In this document: in pieces, positions 1-8,483 of the stretch
Position numbering within the stretch: position 1 is the stretch's first letter
How the letters are laid out: every line of letters begins with the position of its first letter
Assembly: GCA_039817885.1 (NCBI GenBank)
Contig: JBCBUY010000010.1
Coordinates: 1-61,572, forward strand
DNA length: 61,572 bases
Origin: CALLCD01 sp039817885
Lineage (GTDB): Bacteria; Pseudomonadota; Alphaproteobacteria; Caulobacterales; Hyphomonadaceae
Direction: 5' to 3'
Notes under the pieces: generated by a model
What the model was told of the DNA's origin: nothing
The model's database searches: none
Seen by the model: only the letters and a program-made list of their open reading frames with translations
Translations under genes and position numbers: made by a program

Positions 1-120
1 TCGCTTAACTGCTTGCACGAACAGATCAAAATGATAAAGCAAAATCCAAAGGCCAACTAAAGAGAGCGGCACGGAAAATAGTTTTATCATTTTGATCTGT
101 TCGTGCAAGCAGTTAAGCGA
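1..120. repeat. Perfect 38-bp inverted repeat at the left edge
   Basis: Bases 1-38 are the exact reverse complement of 83-120, with 44 bases between. The left arm begins at base 1, so the true arm may be longer. Possible explanations are the terminal inverted repeat of a small mobile element, a large hairpin, or an assembly fold-back at a contig end. No transposase is seen beside it. Confidence 0.9.
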
Positions 121-215
121 GTGCTATAAGTCGGTTCCAAGTTTGCCAGCCAAAAGAGTCTGTAGGGCAAGATTAAAGGACTTGCACCACTAAAGCTCAT
201 GTCTCCGCCCGGCGT

Positions 216-761
216 GTGAGTTCAACGGCTCGTAAACGGTCCAATCTGGTGTTGGAACGGTCATCTGCAAAAACGATGGCAAAACGTTTGGAAGCAGTAG
301 CGAGCATAGCGGAAAACCTAATCAACTTCACAAACGAAACCGGGTTCGAAGCGTTTGCAGTTATTCAAGAAACTGCCGATGGCTTTGTTGTCACTGATGC
401 TGTTTCTACAGGAAATGGCGCAGATGGAAGTCCAGGCGTTGATGTTGGTGCAGCTCTCGACACGCTTGGAATCAGCAGTCAAAGTCATGATTTCCGTATA
501 GGTGACCTGCATACACAGCCAGGAACGGACTTTGCATCGAGTCTATTTTCTCAGGATGATTTTGATGGCAATCAAGCCTCATTTGATGCAAGGGACTTCA
601 TGATCAATAATTCAAGCATATCCTCTATAAGTCGCCGTTTTCCCGGAACGCAAGTGCCATTGTTAGGTGGAGAGAGTGGTTTTCTAGGACGCTCGGTTGC
701 CAAGAGAAACCAATCAGGCGGCTTTACGTTAAACCGTCCCCCTCGAAGGAGACGTAGATAA
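216..761 (+). CDS. Hypothetical protein with a JAMM/DUF4329-like motif (degenerate)
   Basis: This is a 181-residue protein with no signal peptide. Mid-protein there is an HTQP motif, followed nine residues after the proline by SQDD. The arrangement recalls the JAMM metal site (HxHP, then Ser-x2-Asp) of JAB/MPN proteases and of DUF4329 domains in polymorphic toxins, but the second histidine is Gln. A glutamate lies earlier in NETGFEAF, where JAMM proteins place their catalytic Glu. The C-terminus is basic (PPRRRRR). The start is uncertain: GTG at 216 or ATG at 276; an in-frame stop lies at 174. The stop overlaps the ATG of the next gene (TAATG), so the two are coupled. Base composition is AT-richer than the rest of the window. 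The family assignment is tentative; function is unknown. Confidence 0.55.
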   Translation: MSSTARKRSNLVLERSSAKTMAKRLEAVASIAENLINFTNETGFEAFAVIQETADGFVVTDAVSTGNGADGSPGVDVGAALDTLGISSQSHDFRIGDLHTQPGTDFASSLFSQDDFDGNQASFDARDFMINNSSISSISRRFPGTQVPLLGGESGFLGRSVAKRNQSGGFTLNRPPRRRRR

Positions 762-1180
762 TGAAAATACATATTGTTCCTGCAGTGCTTTTAATTACGA
801 GTATTTTGGCAGGCCCACGTGCCTATACTCAGATCGATAATGACGTAAAAATTGTGGAAGAATACGCTCTGCTTGGTAATCAGCTCGATGACATTATCGC
901 AGCTTGGAACACACTTTTAGAGCATAAAGATCTTTTGGAGTCACAAGGTTACACGCTCAAACCAGAGTGTTTTACTCATACACGGACTAAATGGATTAAT
1001 ATCAAAACGGGAGTTATTTTAACAAGACTAAATTTTGTGACCAAAAGAAAGTATCCGGAGGGCTGTGCAAACTCTGGTACTTTCTATCTTATTAGGGATG
1101 ATGCTGAAGGTGAGTGGATGTGTAAAATTTCGACATCCTTGAGAACACCACTTCGAGACTGTCACCTCGGCCGAGAATAA
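761..1180 (+). CDS. Small secreted protein with four cysteines, unknown family
   Basis: This is a 139-residue protein. Residues 1-22 form a signal peptide: basic MKIH, a hydrophobic run, then AYTQ. The mature part has four cysteines (PECF, EGCAN, WMCK, RDCH), which suggests two disulfides in the periplasm. I do not recognise the family. It is translationally coupled to the JAMM-like gene through a TAATG overlap, and it ends about 310 bases before tRNA-Phe. The arrangement (possible hydrolase or toxin fragment plus a small exported partner) would fit an effector and inhibitor pair, but nothing in the sequence proves that. Low GC and the tRNA-side location suggest acquired DNA. Confidence 0.6.
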   Translation: MKIHIVPAVLLITSILAGPRAYTQIDNDVKIVEEYALLGNQLDDIIAAWNTLLEHKDLLESQGYTLKPECFTHTRTKWINIKTGVILTRLNFVTKRKYPEGCANSGTFYLIRDDAEGEWMCKISTSLRTPLRDCHLGRE

Positions 1181-1492
1181 GGCAGTCGGAAACAAGAAAA
1201 GTCGCTGCCAAACTTGGAGGGCAAGATAAGGGGGATTAGTTTTCCCCAAGGTCCAATGCCTTGTCTGCAAATCATTTACGGGACGCACTCCTTTGAAGTG
1301 AGGTCCCCTGTTTGCAGCCATGTCTCGTGATTATTGGGGATACCGGGTGCGCCCCTCATAGTGCAAGTTTGAGACGGTAGTTTACACCCGCAGCAACATC
1401 CCCTCGAGCGGGCGTCTTTGCCTCACCTATAGCCCGGCCAACCAACCGATATCTCAAAGACTTATCGAATAGTCTTATGCCAAAAACAGAAA
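1181..1492. other. 312-base non-coding stretch beside tRNA-Phe
   Basis: I see no convincing gene here. The composition changes from AT-rich to the GC-richer backbone across this stretch. I looked for a copy of the tRNA 3' end that could serve as an attachment site and found none. The boundary of the presumed acquired segment probably lies here. Confidence 0.5.
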
Positions 1493-1567
<75 letters not shown>

Positions 1568-1636
1568 ATTCCGTTTGGGTTGGGGTCAGAAGACCGGGTG
1601 TATAGGGCGCGGTTGCCCTTGTGTCCATCCACCAAT

Positions 1637-1822
1637 TCAGCTCTCATCGCCATGATCGCGAGACGGCGCTTCTTCTGCCTGATCTGCCGGTCGGCCGGGT
1701 ATGGCATAACTGCCCTTGAGCCAACGGGACAGATCAACGTCGGCGCATCTGCGAGAGCAAAACGGCCTGTACTCTTTGGTGACCACGCGGCTCTCGCAAA
1801 CGGGGCAAATGGGTTGGCTCAT
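1637..1822 (-). CDS. yacG: YacG family zinc-binding DNA gyrase inhibitor
   Basis: This 61-residue protein has the YacG zinc-ribbon: CPVC at residues 6-9 and CSRRC at residues 22-26, giving four cysteines, followed by the family signature DLSRWLKG. YacG of E. coli binds GyrB and inhibits gyrase; whether the alphaproteobacterial homologues do so is not established by sequence. The ATG overlaps the stop of the upstream RNase gene (ATGA), a junction typical of this operon in Alphaproteobacteria. Length matches the family. Confidence 0.9.
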   Translation of the reverse strand: MSQPICPVCESRVVTKEYRPFCSRRCADVDLSRWLKGSYAIPGRPADQAEEAPSRDHGDES

Positions 1823-2874
1823 CGCGGTGTTACCTCAGTTTGATTGCCAGATGACGGCACCACATCTATCCGGGCTCCAAAGCGCGCCTCGATACGCTGC
1901 ATATAACTGCCGGAGTGTTTTGCGAACAGGTTGAATACATCATTTGGCAGCTCAAGCGTTAAACGATCCATCGGACGGGCGCTGGCCTCTATCTCCAAAC
2001 GCCTCATGCTGCGCCAAAGCTTGGCCGACGTCTGTAAGGTGCCGAAACGATCTAGCCATTGGTCGTGAAAGGGCTGCCGCCCCCAGGCTATGGCGATCTC
2101 CAAAAGACCGAACTTCGAGGGAATCAGAGCCTCTACGCGCCGATGACTTAGTTCTGAAAAAGCGTCCAGAAATGCGCTGCGCAAAGCCTGCCCCCTCGCC
2201 TTGCTGATGGGCCCAAGACAATCGAGCACTACGGTGCCACCGAGGTCTCGAAGGGCAATCTGCCGCGCCAGTGTCTCTACTGCTTCGAGGTTTATCTCCT
2301 GGGCATTTTGGGCACGATTCCCGCGGGGGTTTCGTCCGGATGTGTCAACGTCCACGGCGACGAGGGCGCGGGTTGGCGCAATTGTCAATCGTCCGCCTCC
2401 CGGCAAAGGGACCGTCGGCGATAACAGATCCTCAAGCGCCGCATCGATCTGCATATGGGCGTCCAGCGTCTCGATGATTGGTGGACCAGGATCCCCGCGC
2501 AGGCCCGCCATCCAGGCGTCTTCCGGCGTCTCGAAAGATGGCATGGTCTCGCCGTCAATTTTTCGAACCCGGGCGAGCTTGTCTGACCGGGCGCTGGACA
2601 CGCAGACCACCTCGATACGTTCCCCCTCTACGGGCCGTGCCTTGTAGCTATGGGCAAGGAACAGTTCCTCGCCGCCCTCGCCTTCTAAAAATGATCCGCC
2701 CTGACCTGGAGCGATCCGCCGCACGGTCGCGGATATATAGCAACCTGGGAACACGCATTCGGTTGGTGTGGAGACCGGCTGCCACAAACTTCGGACCGGA
2801 GCACCATCCCTTCGGCAAGCCATAAGGCACCTGCCAGCCAGGCCGTCATATTTTAGGATGTGATCGATACCCAT
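1819..2874 (-). CDS. Ribonuclease E/G family protein, short form
   Basis: This is a 351-residue RNase E/G-type endoribonuclease. A partial S1-like region (about 40-100) precedes the catalytic domain. The two metal-binding aspartates of RNase E are matched by D175 in VAVDVD and D218 in VVLDCLG, 43 residues apart, the same spacing as D303 and D346 in E. coli RNase E. It lacks the zinc-link cysteines and the long C-terminal scaffold region, so it is much shorter than RNase E and somewhat shorter than RNase G. It would act in rRNA or mRNA processing. It lies between maf (12-base gap) and yacG (overlapping) in the infA operon. A later in-frame Met at 2820 is an alternative start. Confidence 0.85.
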   Translation of the reverse strand: MGIDHILKYDGLAGRCLMACRRDGAPVRSLWQPVSTPTECVFPGCYISATVRRIAPGQGGSFLEGEGGEELFLAHSYKARPVEGERIEVVCVSSARSDKLARVRKIDGETMPSFETPEDAWMAGLRGDPGPPIIETLDAHMQIDAALEDLLSPTVPLPGGGRLTIAPTRALVAVDVDTSGRNPRGNRAQNAQEINLEAVETLARQIALRDLGGTVVLDCLGPISKARGQALRSAFLDAFSELSHRRVEALIPSKFGLLEIAIAWGRQPFHDQWLDRFGTLQTSAKLWRSMRRLEIEASARPMDRLTLELPNDVFNLFAKHSGSYMQRIEARFGARIDVVPSSGNQTEVTPR

Positions 2875-2886
2875 TTGATCGGAGCC

Positions 2887-3462
2887 TCAAAGCGCGCCAG
2901 CACCGATAAGCAGATTTCGGGTCTCATATAGAGGCAGACCAACGACAGCGCTGTAACTGCCGTTCAGCCGGGTCACGAAAGCGCCTGCTCCGCCTTGAAT
3001 GGCGTATCCGCCTGCCTTGCCAATCGGATCGCCTGAGGCAACATAGGCCGCGATCTCATCGTCCGTCAGGCGCTTGAACGCCACACGTGTCAGGACGGTC
3101 CGAGACGTCACATCACCGCACGGCGCGCACAAGGCCACTGCGGTGATGACCTGGTGGGACCGCCCGGATAGGAGCCGCAGGCACTGGGTTGCCTCCTCAG
3201 CGTGTTCAGCCTTCGGCAGCAAGCGTCGCCCCAAGGCAACGACCGTGTCGGCTGACAGAACAAAAACCCCACCTTGCCTGCAGGCTCTGGCCTTCTCGAC
3301 CGCAAGACGGCGCGCCAAAGCGCGTGGCGTCTCGGCAGGTTTTGGCGTTTCATCGATATTGGAAGGGACAATTTTATCGGGAGCAATGCCGATCTGTTCC
3401 AGCAGCGCAACGCGTCTCGGACTGGCGCTTGCCAGCACCAGCATCGTCTTATCGGCAGCCAC
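2887..3462 (-). CDS. maf: Maf family nucleotide pyrophosphatase
   Basis: This 191-residue Maf protein has SASPRR near residue 12, SADTVV near 70, GKAGGYAIQG near 148 and the GSYSAVVGLPL ending. Maf enzymes hydrolyse non-canonical or ordinary nucleoside triphosphates to monophosphate and pyrophosphate (a house-cleaning role). The aspartate in SADTVV is the catalytic base of the family. Start is GTG at 3462; ATG at 3444 is equally possible. It follows infA by 10 bases and precedes the RNase gene by 12, so it is mid-operon. Confidence 0.93.
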   Translation of the reverse strand: MAADKTMLVLASASPRRVALLEQIGIAPDKIVPSNIDETPKPAETPRALARRLAVEKARACRQGGVFVLSADTVVALGRRLLPKAEHAEEATQCLRLLSGRSHQVITAVALCAPCGDVTSRTVLTRVAFKRLTDDEIAAYVASGDPIGKAGGYAIQGGAGAFVTRLNGSYSAVVGLPLYETRNLLIGAGAL

Positions 3463-3472
3463 AGGCCACGAC

Positions 3473-3691
3473 TTATTTGAAACGGAAAGTGATACGACCT
3501 TTGGTGAGATCGTAGGGCGTCATCTCCACGAGAACTTTGTCTCCGGTAAGGACGCGGATGCGGTTCTTGCGCATCTTGCCCGATGTATGGGCGATAATTT
3601 CATGCTCGTTTTCAAGCTGAACGCGAAATGTTGCGTTCGGCAATAATTCCATCACCGTGCCGTTGAATTCGAGCAGTTCTTCCTTGGCCAT
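3473..3691 (-). CDS. infA: Translation initiation factor IF-1
   Basis: This is a 72-residue IF-1, starting MAKEELLEF and ending GRITFRFK. It forms a single OB-fold that binds the 30S A site during initiation. The reading frame stays open to 3775, but the added residues match nothing in IF-1; the ATG at 3691, preceded by GGAGG, gives the standard length. It is the first gene of the infA-maf-RNase E/G-yacG operon. Confidence 0.97.
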   Translation of the reverse strand: MAKEELLEFNGTVMELLPNATFRVQLENEHEIIAHTSGKMRKNRIRVLTGDKVLVEMTPYDLTKGRITFRFK

Positions 3692-3806
3692 AGGCCCTCC
3701 TATTGTTGCAGCGGGCCAGTGTCCCGCCGCGCTAAACATGGGGCGTTCACTAGCGTTCGCAAGGGATTCGAGCAAGCGGTGAGATGTGTTCCGTTACCGC
3801 CGACAC

Positions 3807-5432
3807 TTATGCCGTTGGCAGCTTATAGTCCTTAAACGTCTCCCGCAGGGCGAGCTTGTTGATCTTGCCGGTTGCGCCGAGGGGGATCTCATCGACGAAT
3901 TGGACATCATCGGGGGTCCACCATTTGGCAATCTTGCCTTCAAGGTTTGCAAGGATCTCATCCTTTGTCGGGGCTTCTCCCGGCGCGGCCTGAATGATCA
4001 GCAGCGGACGCTCGTCCCATTTCGGATGATAAATCCCGATCGCAGCCGCATTGGCGACTTTGGGGTGGCCGACAGCGATGTTCTCGATGTCGATTGAGGA
4101 GATCCACTCCCCCCCGGACTTGATGACATCCTTGGCCCGATCGGTGATTTGCATCGTGCCATGCGCGTCGATATTGGCCACATCGCCTGTGTCGAAGAAG
4201 CTATCTTCGTCCAACACATTGCCGCCATCACCTTTGAAGTACCCCGCAGCGATCGCTGCGCCGCGCACCATCAATCGGCCAGAAGTCTGACCGTCGCGCG
4301 GCAACTCATTACTCTCATCATCCACAATCTTCAGCTCGACACCAAACGGGGTCCGGCCTTGCTTCAGCTTCTGCGCCATGCGGGTGTCGATATCTGCGTT
4401 GACAAGATGGGGCGGTAGATTGCCCAATGTCCCAAGTGGCGAGGTCTCCGTCATGCCCCAGGCATGCACCACATCAACCTCATAATCCTCTTCAAATGCA
4501 CGCAGGATATTTTCCGGAATAGCCGAGCCTCCAATAAGGACTCGTTTGAGATGTGGCAGCTTCAAGTCGTTCTCTCGAAGATAGCCAAGCAGGCCAAGCC
4601 ACACCGTCGGGACGGCTGCGGTAATGGTGACCTTCTCGCTGTCCAGGAGTTCGTAAATTGACGCCCCATCCATCTGTGCGCCGGGCATCACCATATTCGC
4701 TCCGGTGGCAGGACAGGACAGCGCCAGGCCCCAGGCATTTGCGTGGAACATCGGCACCACTGGCAAGACGACATCCTCGGCCCCCATTCCCATGGCATCT
4801 TTGCCCATCGTGACGAGTGTGTGCAGCACGTTCGAGCGGTGCGAATAAAGCACGCCTTTTGGATTGCCCGTCGTTCCGGACGTGTAGCAAAGCCCGCAGG
4901 CTGTATCTTCTGGGAAGTCACCCCAGCGAACATCCGTCGATCGACCGGCGATCCAGCTTTCATAAGAAATTGCGCCAACCGAATTGTCCGGCAACCCTGC
5001 GTCATCGCAGTAGATCACAAAGGTCTTGATCGTCTGAAAGTGGTCTTTAACGGCCTCCACGATCGGTAGAAAGGTCGTGTCGAACACAAGCACCTTATCT
5101 TCAGCGTGATTGGCGATCCAGGCAATTTGTTCCGGGTGCAAGCGCGGATTGATGGTGTGCAATACTGCTCCAATCCCCATAGCGCCATACCAGGTTTCCA
5201 TGTGCCGCGCCGAGTTCCATCCAAGCGTTGCGACCCGGTCGCCAAGGGCAATACCACCGTCTATCAAAGCGCTGGACACCTGCTTTGCACGGGTATGCAC
5301 ATCGGCGTAGGTCGTGCGAACGATCTCGCCGCCAACGCGACGCGTCACAATCTCTCTGCCACCATTTTGCAGTTTTGCGTGGTCAAGGATCTTATCGACC
5401 GTTAATGGCCAGTCCTGCATGATGCCTTTCAT
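3807..5432 (-). CDS. Fatty acyl-CoA ligase (AlkK-like)
   Basis: This is a 541-residue AMP-forming ligase of the ANL superfamily that activates a medium- or long-chain fatty acid to its CoA ester through an acyl-adenylate. The A3 P-loop-like motif YTSGTTGNPKG, the A5 motif HAWGMTE, the A7 motif DTGDVANID, the A8 hinge and the A10 lysine region (LGATGKINK) are all present in order. Length is normal. It stands alone, divergent from the glycerophosphodiesterase lipoprotein and in line with infA downstream. Overall it looks most like AlkK-type medium-chain ligases; the chain length is an inference. Expected location is cytoplasm or inner membrane surface. Confidence 0.9.
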   Translation of the reverse strand: MKGIMQDWPLTVDKILDHAKLQNGGREIVTRRVGGEIVRTTYADVHTRAKQVSSALIDGGIALGDRVATLGWNSARHMETWYGAMGIGAVLHTINPRLHPEQIAWIANHAEDKVLVFDTTFLPIVEAVKDHFQTIKTFVIYCDDAGLPDNSVGAISYESWIAGRSTDVRWGDFPEDTACGLCYTSGTTGNPKGVLYSHRSNVLHTLVTMGKDAMGMGAEDVVLPVVPMFHANAWGLALSCPATGANMVMPGAQMDGASIYELLDSEKVTITAAVPTVWLGLLGYLRENDLKLPHLKRVLIGGSAIPENILRAFEEDYEVDVVHAWGMTETSPLGTLGNLPPHLVNADIDTRMAQKLKQGRTPFGVELKIVDDESNELPRDGQTSGRLMVRGAAIAAGYFKGDGGNVLDEDSFFDTGDVANIDAHGTMQITDRAKDVIKSGGEWISSIDIENIAVGHPKVANAAAIGIYHPKWDERPLLIIQAAPGEAPTKDEILANLEGKIAKWWTPDDVQFVDEIPLGATGKINKLALRETFKDYKLPTA

Positions 5433-5533
5433 GGCATGTCTCCCTAAATTTTTGCCGTCTCGGCTCTGTTCTCGACGTTGCGTGAAATCTATTTCGCGGT
5501 AAGACAGAGCGCAATGGATGGGAGCTGTTTCTC

Positions 5534-6502
5534 GTGCGTCATTTTGCGAAATTAGCCTGTGTTTTCAGTTTGGCAGGGGTTTTGTCGGCTTGCGGCGGCA
5601 ATGATCACGACGCCGGTGCGGCAAAGCCAGACGTTAGCTCTGCCGCCAGCTCTCGTCTTCCAGCCGTCAGAACGGACAATTTGCCGGATTTTTTCGACTG
5701 TGTGCGCGATACGAGAGGCGTCCTCGTCGCAGCCCACCGCGCCGGCCCGGTTCCGGGTTTCCCAGAAAATGCGCTGGAAACCATGGAACATGGTTTTGAT
5801 CACGGCATTCGGATGTTCGAAGTGGACGTTGCGACCAGTCGAGATGGGGTCTTGTTTCTATTGCATGACCGCTCGCTCGGTCGGACCACGACGGGCGACG
5901 GTCCCGTTGCGGACACGGATTGGGCCGAGATTAGCCAGCTGAAATTGGTTGATAATGACGACGAGGAAACGGACTTCACGCCACCGCGTCTCGACGATGT
6001 ACTCGTTTGGGCGAAAGAGGTCGGCGCAATAGTGGAACTCGACAAGAAAGAAACAACTGGTTGGCGAAGTGTTATTCGCGCGGTTGAACAGACCGGGGCA
6101 CAGAACAATGTCCTACTGATTACCTATACCGACGGCGATGCAGCTCTTGTGCAACGTCTTGCGCCGGATCTCATGCTGACGGCAGGCGCACGAGGCGGCC
6201 GCGACGTCGCCAAGCTTGAAGCGCTCGGTGTTGATCGCGAAAAGCTCGTCGCGTGGACGGGGACGCAAAATGAAGACGCAGCCGCCTGGGCACGCCTGGC
6301 GAGTGAAAATGTTGAGGCCGCCTTTGGCACCCTCGGCCGGCGTGGAGAGCGTCTAGACGATGCGTATTGGGCCGACGGTGACCCATCGGAGTATGAGGAT
6401 CTTGTTGAGAACGGCGTGGTTCTCCTGGCCACTGACGCGCCGTTGCGCGTTGCCGACGCGTTATCTCAGGACGATCGCGCCCTAAACGCCTGCGCGGGCT
6501 GA
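5534..6502 (+). CDS. Glycerophosphodiester phosphodiesterase lipoprotein
   Basis: This 322-residue protein has a lipoprotein signal peptide with lipobox LSAC (Cys20), so it is an anchored periplasmic enzyme. The GDPD fold follows: HRAG near residue 69, FPENALETM (catalytic Glu-Asn), EVDVATSRDG (metal Glu/Asp) and LLHDRSLGRTT (second catalytic His). It should hydrolyse glycerophosphodiesters from phospholipid turnover to glycerol-3-phosphate plus an alcohol. Start is GTG at 5534. Its 3' end overlaps the convergent lpxB by 21 bases. Substrate range cannot be read from sequence. Confidence 0.9.
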   Translation: MRHFAKLACVFSLAGVLSACGGNDHDAGAAKPDVSSAASSRLPAVRTDNLPDFFDCVRDTRGVLVAAHRAGPVPGFPENALETMEHGFDHGIRMFEVDVATSRDGVLFLLHDRSLGRTTTGDGPVADTDWAEISQLKLVDNDDEETDFTPPRLDDVLVWAKEVGAIVELDKKETTGWRSVIRAVEQTGAQNNVLLITYTDGDAALVQRLAPDLMLTAGARGGRDVAKLEALGVDREKLVAWTGTQNEDAAAWARLASENVEAAFGTLGRRGERLDDAYWADGDPSEYEDLVENGVVLLATDAPLRVADALSQDDRALNACAG

Positions 6503-7636
6503 CCCCAGCTCTTCGAGAATGGCCGCGGCAGCGATATCCGCAGCTGGCGAGTTGCCTAGCCCCATTTTTTGAAGCGCGGCATTTTGAGCCGCAATCTGAG
6601 CTGTTCGCGCCGTCTCATCTGTAAGCAGATCTTCGACCGTGCGGGCCAAGCGCTCTGCATTGAAATCGTATTGAAGAAATTCGGGGACGATCTCTTTGTC
6701 TGCGGCGACATTCAGAAGCGTTATGTATTTTGATGTCAGGAGAAACCGCGTCGCGATGAACCATGTCAGAACGCCGGATCTGTAGCCGGTGATGACAGGC
6801 GTCCCCTGCAAGGCGATTTCAGTTGTGATCGTTCCGGAGCAGGCCAAAGCGACATCGCTGGCGGCCATCAAATCGAACCGATCGTCTGGGTCGGCTCTGA
6901 CAAAGGCCGGATGTGCGAAGTCATCGATCGCCCAGAACTCCGATGCGATCGATCCGGATGGCGCAAAGGCGAATTGCACACCCGGCTTTCGATCGGAGGC
7001 GAGCTTACACGCTTCGACAAGATGCGATCCCATTCGTGCAATCTCCGACGGTCGGCTGCCAGGAAACACAGCAATGAGCGGAGCCTTATCACCAAGACCA
7101 TGCTTGTCTCGAAAGGCTGCTCCGTCGCCAGGTTCTGAGCGCGCAAGGGCCGGATGACCAATGACCGTCGTGCGAAGTCCGAAAGGTTCGTAATATGGGA
7201 CTTCGAAGTCGTGAATGCAGAGCAGGTGGTCCACTTTTTCGGCCAGAGCCTTTGCGCGGCCGGGCCGCGTTGCCCAGACCTGGGGGCCAACCAGTTTGAC
7301 AATGCGAATGTTCGGATCGGCTTTCCGCACAGCATCCGCCACGCGCAATGTGAAGCCCCAGGAATCGATCAGCACCGCCACATCAGGGCGGAACGCCAAG
7401 ATATCCTCGACCGTGCTGGTCACAATTCGCTTCACAGCCCCATAGGCCTGCACACCTTCCCAGATCCCCAATACGGACAGGGGCTCAACGCTGATATCTG
7501 ACATATGCTGGTTCAGCGAAACACCGGTCGCGCGTATCACGATTGACGGATCCCGCTTCAAAATTGCCGCCGCAGCATCCTGACCAAGCACGTCGCCCGA
7601 TGCTTCACCGGCAACAAGATATAGGCGACGGCTCAT
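6482..7636 (-). CDS. lpxB: Lipid-A-disaccharide synthase
   Basis: This is a 384-residue GT19 glycosyltransferase that joins UDP-2,3-diacylglucosamine and 2,3-diacylglucosamine-1-phosphate into the lipid A disaccharide on the inner membrane. Family motifs visible are the N-terminal VAGEASGD, the central VGPQVWA and the HPALARSEPGDG region, followed by the FPGSRPSEI donor-binding loop and SGTITTE near the end. It is the last gene of the long minus-strand operon, and its ATG overlaps the stop of lpxI (ATGA). The extreme 3' end overlaps the convergent phosphodiesterase gene. Confidence 0.96.
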   Translation of the reverse strand: MSRRLYLVAGEASGDVLGQDAAAAILKRDPSIVIRATGVSLNQHMSDISVEPLSVLGIWEGVQAYGAVKRIVTSTVEDILAFRPDVAVLIDSWGFTLRVADAVRKADPNIRIVKLVGPQVWATRPGRAKALAEKVDHLLCIHDFEVPYYEPFGLRTTVIGHPALARSEPGDGAAFRDKHGLGDKAPLIAVFPGSRPSEIARMGSHLVEACKLASDRKPGVQFAFAPSGSIASEFWAIDDFAHPAFVRADPDDRFDLMAASDVALACSGTITTEIALQGTPVITGYRSGVLTWFIATRFLLTSKYITLLNVAADKEIVPEFLQYDFNAERLARTVEDLLTDETARTAQIAAQNAALQKMGLGNSPAADIAAAAILEELGSARAGV

Positions 7637-8478
7637 GGCACCTGGCCATCGGCCGCCAAACCCACAATCACCATGCCGAGGGTGTCGGCGCGGCGCTTCA
7701 GCTCGTCCCGATCCACGAGTATGGATCGCTCCGCCTCAAGACCAATGCCCGCCAGCCCGGCACGCGCCGCCCGTTCAAATGTCTCCAGTCCGACCACGGG
7801 CAGATCCATACGTAAATCCTGGCCGGGCTTTGGTCGCTTCACAAGAACGCCCCGCCGCCGGTCTGGTGTTCCGCGAACCTCTGGAGGCAATGCCGGGATG
7901 CGCTCCAGCATGGCATTTGTGCCCTCTTGCGCTTCAACGGCGAGAACCAGGCCGTCGCACACCACGCAGCCCTGCCCGATATCCTCTTCGCCAATCAGAC
8001 CGGCGATGGCGAAGGCCCTCGAAAAGTCAGCTTCTATGGTATCTATCGCTGCGCCGGCCATTGTCCCCGCAGGACATAGGAGATCGTTTGCGACCTCATC
8101 AAGGCCGGTCAGCCGAAAGCCCTCGGTCTCGAAGATATCACCGACCCGTCGCATCAAGGCATCATCCCCTTTCGTCGCAGCGGTCAGCAGGTCCGGTAAA
8201 TGGGTCATAGCCAGATCGTCCAGACCGAGCTCAGCAAAGTCTGGTCGTTCCACCTTGCCTGCGAAAGATAGATCGACACACCCCCGAGCTCTCAGGGTTG
8301 CGATGACCTCCTTCAAAGCGCCGAGCTTGATCTCTCGCCCATCAAAGCGTTCCAGCGATATGTCCGCCATGCCCGCCAGGCGCACCACGACCACGTCGCG
8401 GCCAGACGCCAATACGCACTCAGCAACGAGTCCCGGCAAGCGACCTGCACCGGCAATCAATCCTATCGGTGCGGTCAT
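7633..8478 (-). CDS. lpxI: UDP-2,3-diacylglucosamine pyrophosphatase LpxI
   Basis: This 281-residue LpxI (DUF1009) is the alphaproteobacterial replacement for LpxH. It cleaves UDP-2,3-diacylglucosamine to lipid X and UMP by attack on the alpha phosphate. The N-terminal part (LIAGAGRLPGLVAE) is a Rossmann-like domain; the C-terminal catalytic half contains KRPKPGQDLRMDLPVVG and the GLEAERSILVDRDEL segment. It lies five bases after lpxA and overlaps lpxB. No lpxH is seen in the window. Confidence 0.94.
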   Translation of the reverse strand: MTAPIGLIAGAGRLPGLVAECVLASGRDVVVVRLAGMADISLERFDGREIKLGALKEVIATLRARGCVDLSFAGKVERPDFAELGLDDLAMTHLPDLLTAATKGDDALMRRVGDIFETEGFRLTGLDEVANDLLCPAGTMAGAAIDTIEADFSRAFAIAGLIGEEDIGQGCVVCDGLVLAVEAQEGTNAMLERIPALPPEVRGTPDRRRGVLVKRPKPGQDLRMDLPVVGLETFERAARAGLAGIGLEAERSILVDRDELKRRADTLGMVIVGLAADGQVP

Positions 8479-8483
8479 GGGAG

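Noticed and set aside
1181..1492. Attachment-site duplication of tRNA-Phe
   Set aside because: No copy of the tRNA 3' end was found within the window, so an integrated element cannot be bounded.
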